DNA of 64,000 bases. Source: Nocardia pneumoniae NBRC 100136. Lineage in GTDB: Bacteria > Actinomycetota > Actinomycetes > Mycobacteriales > Mycobacteriaceae. This document shows, piece after piece, positions 58,013 through 64,000 of the stretch (its first letter is position 1; every line of letters begins with the position of its first letter). The notes below the pieces were generated by a model. It was not told where the DNA came from, did no database searches, and worked only from the letters and a program-made list of their open reading frames with translations. The stretch covers positions 184,736-248,735 of the forward strand of contig NZ_BAGF01000075.1 of assembly GCF_000308755.1 (NCBI RefSeq). Direction: 5' to 3'. The translations under genes were made by a program, and so were the position numbers.

Positions 58013-58612
58013 CTACGTGTCCGTGCCGATCGGCCTGCTCAGACGCCGCCACTCGGATTCCCAGGCCGCACTGCGGATCCGGCCCAGTACCCAGCTGGTA
58101 GTGAGCACCAAAGTTATTGTGGCACAACATATTCCGAGCAGTGCCGCCACCCCGGTCAATACTCCGGTCCAGGCCGCGTCGGAGGACGGCCGCGGCGGCG
58201 CGGTGACCGTGTCGTCCGGGCCGAGCCACACCGTGACACGGCTGCCGAGTTCGGTCGTACCGGGAACCTCCACGGTCGCGCTGTGTTCGCGGCCGCCGCG
58301 GGTCCAGTGCACGGGTGCTTCCCGCTGTTCTTGGATGCCCTCGTATCGGGCCGCCGTCACCCGCCGCACCGGTTCTCCCGCGACGGTGGCCGTCACCGCG
58401 ACTTTCTCCGCGTTCTCGGTACGGATCCGCTCGACCGCGGCCGTGTAACCCGCCGTGCCCACCGCGCCGGCTACCGGAACCGCGAGCAGGACCACCGCCG
58501 CGGCCAGCAGTCGCAGCACCGCCTCCCATCGGTCCGAGGCGCGCATCAGCGGATTGGCGCTCCATGGCCGCGATCGCCATAGCCGAACCACGGCCGACGG
58601 ATACTCCGACAC
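58013..58612 (-). CDS. Rv1733c-like two-helix membrane protein
   Basis: The protein has 199 residues. It follows the plan of the mycobacterial dormancy antigen Rv1733c: a start with RSRPWSANPLMRASDRWEAV, a first membrane helix (LRLLAAAVVLLAVPVAGAVG), an external beta-rich domain of about 90 residues, and a second membrane helix (VAALLGICCATITLVLTTSW). GTG 58612 is used, with AAAGGGG 8 nt upstream; a GTG three codons earlier overlaps the stop of the Acg-like gene and is an alternative. Its function is unknown even in Mycobacterium. Position in an operon with Acg-like and WS/DGAT genes supports DevR control. Confidence 0.82.
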   Translation of the reverse strand: MSEYPSAVVRLWRSRPWSANPLMRASDRWEAVLRLLAAAVVLLAVPVAGAVGTAGYTAAVERIRTENAEKVAVTATVAGEPVRRVTAARYEGIQEQREAPVHWTRGGREHSATVEVPGTTELGSRVTVWLGPDDTVTAPPRPSSDAAWTGVLTGVAALLGICCATITLVLTTSWVLGRIRSAAWESEWRRLSRPIGTDT

Positions 58613-58617
58613 CCCGA

Positions 58618-59652
58618 TCACCCCTTTCGAGCACCCGCGTCGGGGACGGCCGCGTCCAGCGGATGCAGCACTTCGTCGAGTGGGCGGCGCGCAGTGGCGG
58701 GCACGGGGCCCGCACCCTCTTCCGCCCATCCGATCCGGACGACGATGTGCGGGTAACCGCTGTCGCCGAGAACATTCGTGCGGATCCGGTTTCTGGTGTC
58801 GGTCAACTCCAGCGGTTCCGTCAACGGGCACGTCGCCAGACCGAGTGTCGTGGCGGTCAGCAGCACCGCGCTGGCGGCCTCGCCTGCCCGCAATCGCGAC
58901 AATCGATCATCTCCGGGCGTGCTGAGCAGGATCAGCCGGTCGGCGGCGTCGACATCGCCGATAACCGTCTGCGGCAGCCCCGGATTCGAGAACGGCCGCA
59001 CGGCCGCATCGGCCGCCAGCAGCACCGCGTGTCGCCCGGGTGCGCCCTGCCTGCCGCTCCACTGGGCGAGTTCCAGGCCGTAGGAGAAATCGCGGGTATG
59101 TTCCCAGGCCGCCTGCTCGAACGCCCGCAGCAACTGGGTTCGAGCGGGTCCGGCATCGATGCAGCGCGCGTGCACTCCGTTCCCGGCACCGGCGGCGACG
59201 GCCTCGACATAGGCGACGGGCACCGACCGGGCGGCGTAACGCCGGCGATCGGTGTGCCGCCGGTGAATGGCTGCTGCCATCCGAATCGCTTCGGGAGTGG
59301 CGGTTGCGGTGGCGGCACGGAATTCGACGACAGCCAAGTGCCGCGGCTCGGCCGGATCCGGCAGCCGGTGGATCACCGTCTCCCACCCGAGTCCGCGCGC
59401 CGCGACTCGCAGATGATGCAGCGCAGCCCCGCAACTCAGCAGCAGATCGCGACCTTCCGGGTCGGTGTGCGGCAGCCAGCGGCTCTCGTCGGCATACAGG
59501 TGCACGGTGCTGTCATCGGTTCGCCACAACCACGGTTGGGTGTTGTGCACCGACGGCGCCCGCACCGCCGAAGCCAGGACGGAGCGCAGCGTGTCGCGGT
59601 CGGGATGCGCACGCGGCATCGCGGGCGCGTTGAGCTCGGCCACGATATGCAC
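58618..59652 (-). CDS. Second Acg-family nitroreductase-fold protein
   Basis: The protein has 344 residues and is a paralogue of the protein at 52785. The hallmark SAVRAPSVHNTQPWLWR is at about residue 30, IHRRHTDRRRYAARSVP at about 130, and AGEAASAVLLTATTLGLATC near 275. FMN binding is expected; catalytic reduction is uncertain for this family. It heads a leftward operon with the Rv1733c-like and WS/DGAT genes and is divergent from devR. The 258-nt gap to the neighbouring TTG/ATG region of devR holds a strong DevR box that may act in both directions. Confidence 0.9.
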   Translation of the reverse strand: MHIVAELNAPAMPRAHPDRDTLRSVLASAVRAPSVHNTQPWLWRTDDSTVHLYADESRWLPHTDPEGRDLLLSCGAALHHLRVAARGLGWETVIHRLPDPAEPRHLAVVEFRAATATATPEAIRMAAAIHRRHTDRRRYAARSVPVAYVEAVAAGAGNGVHARCIDAGPARTQLLRAFEQAAWEHTRDFSYGLELAQWSGRQGAPGRHAVLLAADAAVRPFSNPGLPQTVIGDVDAADRLILLSTPGDDRLSRLRAGEAASAVLLTATTLGLATCPLTEPLELTDTRNRIRTNVLGDSGYPHIVVRIGWAEEGAGPVPATARRPLDEVLHPLDAAVPDAGARKG

Positions 59653-59843
59653 CTCCCAGCTGACTGCACCGGCTCGGTCCTTCCTTCAGCATCGCGCGAT
59701 GCGGCGGCGCAGATAGCAGTCGAAGGTCACCGAATGCGAGGCCCTCCGGCCACGTAACGGCCCCCGTGGACTGCCGACCGTCCCGGCGACGCTCCGGAAT
59801 GCCGAGGCCGCCGGTCCTCATGTGACGAGCGGGTCACCCGGAA

Positions 59844-59857
59844 GGGACTTTGGTCCT
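59844..59857. promoter_or_regulatory. DevR/DosR box upstream of devR
   Basis: GGGACTTTGGTCCT matches GGGACTWWAGTCCC at 12 of 14 positions and is flanked by AA and TA, extending the symmetry (AAGGGAC...GGTCCTT). It lies 66 nt before the devR ATG, as expected for autoregulation, and 192 nt from the divergent Acg-like gene. Confidence 0.75.
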
Positions 59858-59922
59858 TACCCGGAGGGCCACCGCGCTGCGTAGTCTCGACCCCACCACT
59901 TCTTCCCGGATTGGACACCACC

Positions 59923-60579
59923 ATGATCACGGTGTTTCTGGTCGACGATCACGAAATTGTCCGCCGCGGCCTGGTCGATCTGCTCTCGGCGGACCCGGAG
60001 CTGACCGTCGTCGGCGAGGCGGGCGACGTCGCGCAGGCGCTGGCCCGCATCCCGGCGCTGCGGCCGGACGTCGCCGTCCTCGATGTGCGCCTGCCCGACG
60101 GCAACGGCATCGAACTCTGCCGCGACCTGCTGTCGAAACTCGACGATCTGCGGTGCCTGATCCTCACCTCGTTCACCGACGAACAAGCCATGCTCGACGC
60201 CATCCTCGCGGGCGCCAGCGGCTATGTGGTCAAGGACATCAAAGGAATGGAGCTGGCGAAGGCCATCAAGGAAGTCGGAGCAGGACGCTCCCTGCTCGAC
60301 AACCGCGCCGCCGCCGCCCTGATGCAACGGCTGCGCGCGAACACCCAGCAAGACGGCCCCTTGGCCGGGCTCACCGAGCAGGAGCGCAAACTGCTCGACC
60401 TCCTGGGTGAGGGCCTGACCAACCGGCAGATCGCCCAGCGCATGTTCCTGGCGGAGAAGACGGTCAAGAACTACGTCTCCCGGCTGCTGGCCAAGCTCGG
60501 CCTGGAGCGCCGCACCCAGGCGGCGGTCTACGCGTCGAAACTCCGCTCGCGGTCGGCCGGATCCACCGCCGAGTTCTGA
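59923..60579 (+). CDS. devR: DevR/DosR-type response regulator
   Basis: The protein has 218 residues. The receiver domain (1-120) has the acidic pair in LVDDHE, the phospho-acceptor Asp54 in AVLDVRLPDGNG, the LTSFTDE switch and the VVKDIKGMELAKA segment, which is nearly identical in mycobacterial DosR. The LuxR-type helix-turn-helix (150-210) has GLTNRQIAQRMFLAEKTVKN followed by YVSRLLAKLG. DosR activates the dormancy regulon under hypoxia, NO and CO. ATG 59923 starts the conserved MITVFLVDDHE; an in-frame TTG four codons earlier is less likely. It is followed after 142 nt by the sensor kinase gene. Confidence 0.96.
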   Translation: MITVFLVDDHEIVRRGLVDLLSADPELTVVGEAGDVAQALARIPALRPDVAVLDVRLPDGNGIELCRDLLSKLDDLRCLILTSFTDEQAMLDAILAGASGYVVKDIKGMELAKAIKEVGAGRSLLDNRAAAALMQRLRANTQQDGPLAGLTEQERKLLDLLGEGLTNRQIAQRMFLAEKTVKNYVSRLLAKLGLERRTQAAVYASKLRSRSAGSTAEF

Positions 60580-60721
60580 TCTTCGCCGCGTCCACCAAGC
60601 CGTCCGCCGCCCGGCAAACAAACCCGCGTCCGAGTTGCCGAACGTTCACCGCGAGCAGCACGTGAAATAATCTTGCTATGGCCACCTGCCATGCGCACAC
60701 CGGGAACCGGGAGCAGCCGAC

Positions 60722-62452
60722 ATGACCGATGACGCGCTCACCGATACCTACTCGGTGCGCGACACGCTGTCGCAGCTGCGACTCCGGGAACTGCTGGCCG
60801 AGGTCAAGGATCGCATCGAGCAGATCATCGACGCTCGCGATCGGATGGACGGCCTGATCGAGGCGATGCTGTCGGTCACCTCCGGCCTCGACCTCGATAG
60901 GACGCTGCGCACCATCGTGCACACGGCCACCTCACTCGTCGACGCCCGCTACGGCGCCCTCGGCGTACGCGGCCACGACGAGCAACTCACCCAGTTCATC
61001 TACGAAGGCATCGATGAACCGACCAGGAAACGGATCGGTGACCTCCCCCAGGGCCACGGTGTCCTCGGGTTGCTGTTCAGCCAGCCCAAACCGATCCGCC
61101 TGGACAACCTCGCCGACCATCCGTCCTCGGTCGGGTTCCCCGGGCACCATCCGCCGATGCGCACCTTCCTCGGCGTCCCCGTCCGCATTCGCGACCAGGT
61201 CTTCGGCAACCTGTATCTGACGGAGAAGGCCAACGGTCTGCCGTTCACCGAGGACGACGAGGTCATCGTGCGAGCGTTGGCGGCGGCGGCCGGTATCGCC
61301 ATCGACAACGCGCACCTCTACGAGTCCGCGCGCACCCGCCAAGCCTGGATCGAAGCGACTCGCGACATCACCACGGAATTCCTCGCGGGCACCGCATCCG
61401 AGCAGGTCCTGGCACATCTCGTCGACGCGATCCGTCGGCTCACCGGCTCGGAGCGAGCGTTTCTCGCCGTCGTCCCCGACCCCGAGGCCGGTGCCGACGA
61501 CATCCCCGAACTCCTGATCACCCACGCCGCGGGCGCCGAGGACGACCAGCGCCCGGCGAAGCTGCCGTTCGCGGACACCACGATCGGCAAGGCGTTCCGG
61601 CTGCGCGCGCCACAGCGCCTCGACGACTCACGCCGCACCGATCTCGGCAAGATCTTCCCGAACGCCGGGCCGGCCCTGGTGCTGCCCATGCAAACCTCCG
61701 ACTCCACCGTCGGAGTGCTGATAGCGCTGCGTTCGGTGGAGTCGGCGCCCTACGACGACGAGACCCTTTCCTTGACCGCCGCCTTCACCAACCAGGCGGC
61801 GCTGGCGATGCAGCTGGCCGACGCGCAACGACGCATGCGTGAACTGGACATTCTGTCCGACCGCGACCGCATCGCCCGGGACCTGCACGACCACGTCATC
61901 CAGCGGCTGTTCGCCGTCGGCCTGAACCTCCAGGGCACCGTGCCCCGCTCCCGCGTGCCGGAAGTGCGGGAACGGCTCACCGAGGCGATCAACGACCTGC
62001 AGGACGTCGTCCAGGAGATCCGGACCTCGATCTTCGACCTGCACGGCGGCAACGGCCACAGCGCGCGCGTCCGGCAGCGTATCGAGGAGGCGATCCGGCA
62101 GCAGACCAACGCCAGTACGATCCGCACCTCCGTCCACATCGCCGGTCCGCTGTCGGTGATCGAGCCCGAACTGGCCGACCATGCCGAAGCCGTGGTGCGC
62201 GAGGCGGTCAGCAACGCCGTCCGGCACTCCGGCGCCCAATCGGTCTCGGTCGAAATCGCGGTCGCCGATGACCTGACCATCCTCGTCGAGGACGACGGAT
62301 GCGGAATGCCGGAGCATGTCACCCCCAGCGGTCTGACGAACCTCGCCCGGCGCGCCGAGGAGTCGGCCGGGACGTTCACCATCGCCTCCGGCACCGGCCC
62401 GGAGGGAAACACGGCCGGGACTCGGCTGTGCTGGAAGGTCCCTCTGCACTGA
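60722..62452 (+). CDS. devS: DevS/DosS-type heme-GAF sensor histidine kinase
   Basis: The protein has 576 residues. Two GAF domains come first (about 55-200 and 220-370). The heme-binding GAF-A contains GFPGHHPPMRTFLGVPV, where His142 or His143 corresponds to the proximal heme histidine of DevS. The kinase part has the H-box ARDLHDHVIQRLFAVGLNLQ with His389 and the ATP-lid motifs EAVSNAVRHSGA and DDGCGM. No membrane segment is present, so it is a cytosolic sensor of O2, NO or CO that phosphorylates DevR. It lies 142 nt downstream of devR on the same strand. Confidence 0.95.
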   Translation: MTDDALTDTYSVRDTLSQLRLRELLAEVKDRIEQIIDARDRMDGLIEAMLSVTSGLDLDRTLRTIVHTATSLVDARYGALGVRGHDEQLTQFIYEGIDEPTRKRIGDLPQGHGVLGLLFSQPKPIRLDNLADHPSSVGFPGHHPPMRTFLGVPVRIRDQVFGNLYLTEKANGLPFTEDDEVIVRALAAAAGIAIDNAHLYESARTRQAWIEATRDITTEFLAGTASEQVLAHLVDAIRRLTGSERAFLAVVPDPEAGADDIPELLITHAAGAEDDQRPAKLPFADTTIGKAFRLRAPQRLDDSRRTDLGKIFPNAGPALVLPMQTSDSTVGVLIALRSVESAPYDDETLSLTAAFTNQAALAMQLADAQRRMRELDILSDRDRIARDLHDHVIQRLFAVGLNLQGTVPRSRVPEVRERLTEAINDLQDVVQEIRTSIFDLHGGNGHSARVRQRIEEAIRQQTNASTIRTSVHIAGPLSVIEPELADHAEAVVREAVSNAVRHSGAQSVSVEIAVADDLTILVEDDGCGMPEHVTPSGLTNLARRAEESAGTFTIASGTGPEGNTAGTRLCWKVPLH

Positions 62453-62528
62453 GCATCGGCTCAGCAATCACCGGGCAACCTATCCGTTCGCCCGCGCATG
62501 TGGTGTGCCCGGGTGAAGAATGGGTCGT

Positions 62529-63665
62529 ATGCGAACCGTGCTCATTCTCGGTGCCGGGTTCGGAGGTTTGGAGTTGGCCGCGCGCCTGTCGGGTTCGCTG
62601 GCCGACGAAGTCGAAGTCGTCCTGGTCGACCGGAACGATTCCTTCACCTTCGGTTTCGCCAAGCTGGAGATCCTGTTCCGGGGCGTATCACCGGAGGCTG
62701 TTCGTGTTCCGTACACCGGCCTCGCACATCCGGGTGTCGAGTTTCGTCAAGAGGAAGTCACCGCGATCGATCCGCGGACTCGCCACGTCGTGACCGACCG
62801 ATCCGAGTACGACCCGGACATTCTCGTCGTCGCGCTCGGCGCCGAGTACGACCCCGCCGCGACCCCTGGCTTCGTCGACGACGGCTTCGAGTACTACTCG
62901 GTGGACGGCACGTGCCGGTTGCGTGACCGGCTCGACAGTTTCGACGGCGGGGCCGTGATCCTCGCGATCCTGAGCGTCCCATTCAAGTGCCCGCCCGCGC
63001 CTTACGAGGGTGCGATGCTGCTGCACGAGATGCTGACCCGGCGCGGGGTGCGCGACCGCACCCGCATGCACGTGATCACCCCGATGGACTCGCCGATCCC
63101 GGTGTCGCCGGACACCTCCGCCGCCATTGTCGAGGCGCTGACCCGGCGCGACATCGAGTACTCCCCCGGGCACCGAGTCCACGCCCTCGATCCCAGCAGA
63201 CACATGGCGCAGACCGGTACCGGCGATCTCCCCTATGACCTGTTCATCGGAATCCCGAAGCACCGCGTTCCGGCCGTCGTGGAGGCATCGGGGCTGACCG
63301 TGGGCGGGACGGACGGCTGGATCGCCGTCGACCCGCGCACCCTCGAAACGCCGTACCCGGACGTCTACGCCATAGGTGACTGCGCCGATGCCCCGGTCCC
63401 GCGCGCGGGCGTCTTCGCCGAGGACGCGGCCCGAACAGTCGCGGCGGGCATCGCAGCGAAGGTGCGCGGGTCGACGCCGTCCGAGAAGTATCTTGGCCGG
63501 GGCGTGTGTCATATCGAGTTCGGAGGCGGACTGGTCGGCAAAGTCGACGCCGATTTCCTCTCCGGCCCGGCGCCGGTAGCGCCGTTCTCCGCGCCTTCGG
63601 AGGAGCTCGCCCGAGAGAAGGCCGACTCGGCCGCCGCCCGGCTCGGCCGCTGGTTCACCCGTTGA
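62529..63665 (+). CDS. SQR-like FAD/NAD(P)-binding oxidoreductase
   Basis: The protein has 378 residues and is a two-dinucleotide-binding flavoprotein. The FAD motif GAGFGGLE is at residues 8-15, the second FAD contact is YAIGDCAD near 285, and VPFKCPPAPYEGAMLLHEML at about 150 is the central segment of the sulfide:quinone oxidoreductase / flavocytochrome c-sulfide dehydrogenase group. Its cysteine (in FKCPP) is one of the usual redox cysteines, so sulfide or persulfide oxidation coupled to quinone is possible but unproven. ATG 62529 gives the typical MRTVLILGAG start; ATG 62520, three codons earlier, is an alternative. Its end overlaps by 11 nt the convergent thioesterase-bearing gene. Confidence 0.82.
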   Translation: MRTVLILGAGFGGLELAARLSGSLADEVEVVLVDRNDSFTFGFAKLEILFRGVSPEAVRVPYTGLAHPGVEFRQEEVTAIDPRTRHVVTDRSEYDPDILVVALGAEYDPAATPGFVDDGFEYYSVDGTCRLRDRLDSFDGGAVILAILSVPFKCPPAPYEGAMLLHEMLTRRGVRDRTRMHVITPMDSPIPVSPDTSAAIVEALTRRDIEYSPGHRVHALDPSRHMAQTGTGDLPYDLFIGIPKHRVPAVVEASGLTVGGTDGWIAVDPRTLETPYPDVYAIGDCADAPVPRAGVFAEDAARTVAAGIAAKVRGSTPSEKYLGRGVCHIEFGGGLVGKVDADFLSGPAPVAPFSAPSEELAREKADSAAARLGRWFTR

Positions 63666-64000
63666 TCGCGCGGTCTTCGTCCTCGCCCGCTCGCCACACC
63701 TTGGTGAGCACATCGGCGATCTGAGCCAGTCCGGATGCCACCGTCATCCGCCAATGCGTGGTCGAGACGGCGTGGTTGTACACCGTGCCGTCGACGACCT
63801 CAGCCCAGATCGATGCGCCGACGCAGCCAGTGGGGTCGTCCAGGGCGGCGGTGAAGTACACGACATCGCCCTGGTATGCCGACGGCCGGTAGGCGCTGCG
63901 CAGGGCCACGGAGTGCACCGCCGCGTCCAGGATCCTGGTGACCCGGTCGGCGCCGAAGGAGGCGAACGGTTCGGGCAGTTCGGTGAACATCTGCGGCAGA
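63655..64000 (-). CDS. C-terminal end of a thioesterase-bearing protein, probably a second NRPS (partial)
   Basis: The frame is open to the right edge; the last 114 codons are visible. The segment QGDVVYFTAALDDPTG and, 10 residues later, WAEVVDGTVYNHAVSTTHWR are the last strand and catalytic-histidine region of NRPS-type thioesterase domains, and the final helix (GLAQIADVLTKVW) fits. The TE at the end of the large NRPS in this window has the same elements. A free-standing type II thioesterase is the alternative. The stop lies within the 3' end of the opposite flavoprotein gene. Confidence 0.72.
   Translation of the reverse strand, partial: LPQMFTELPEPFASFGADRVTRILDAAVHSVALRSAYRPSAYQGDVVYFTAALDDPTGCVGASIWAEVVDGTVYNHAVSTTHWRMTVASGLAQIADVLTKVWRAGEDEDRAING

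Overview
The window is high-GC actinobacterial DNA, most likely from a Nocardia or a close relative in the Mycobacteriales. The pointers are a FadE5-type acyl-CoA dehydrogenase very close to the mycobacterial protein, a DevR/DevS (DosR/DosS) pair with dormancy-type neighbours, DUF3558-like and Rv1733c-like proteins, a WS/DGAT acyltransferase, and a giant NRPS. Every gene call rests on reading the sequence; no database search was possible.

Layout. (1) 1-4500: the tail of a VOC protein with an ArsR regulator and an AHSA1 protein; a DUF3558 fragment; then a redox cassette (HxlR regulator, alpha/beta hydrolase, luciferase-like monooxygenase, divergent Ohr peroxidase) around a dense inverted-repeat operator and bracketed by a 24-bp near-identical direct repeat. 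(2) 4611-7592: a caspase / P-loop NTPase / TPR protein with the architecture of NLR-like conflict proteins. (3) 7749-11034: a TetR protein with two DNA-binding domains and the FadE5-like enzyme, separated by a tandem 17-bp repeat. (4) 11100-18400: an accessory stretch of small coupled genes, with two XRE regulator cassettes, a decayed acetyltransferase, secreted and membrane small proteins, and a scar of recombined gene fragments. (5) 18588-22740: LacI regulator, CE15 glucuronoyl-esterase-like lipoprotein and MHS-type transporter, probably a sugar or sugar-acid utilisation island.

(6) 23087-48336 is dominated by one NRPS gene of about 8153 residues. It has seven modules (C-A-T x4, C-A-T-E, C-A-T, C-A-T-TE) and is followed by an overlapping FkbM methyltransferase gene. 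The leading C domain implies that an acyl group starts the chain. Module 5 should give a D-residue and module 7 probably loads threonine. About 1.35 kb without a convincing gene lies upstream.

(7) 49693-63665 is a compact DevR-type dormancy island: SulP transporter, tandem-USP protein, two Acg-like nitroreductase-fold proteins, adenosine-specific-kinase-family protein, GyrI-like/DUF302 fusion, DUF2267 protein, WS/DGAT, Rv1733c-like membrane protein, DevR, DevS and an SQR-like flavoprotein. Five DevR-box-like palindromes sit in its promoter regions. The right edge cuts into the 3' end of another minus-strand thioesterase-bearing gene, probably a second NRPS.
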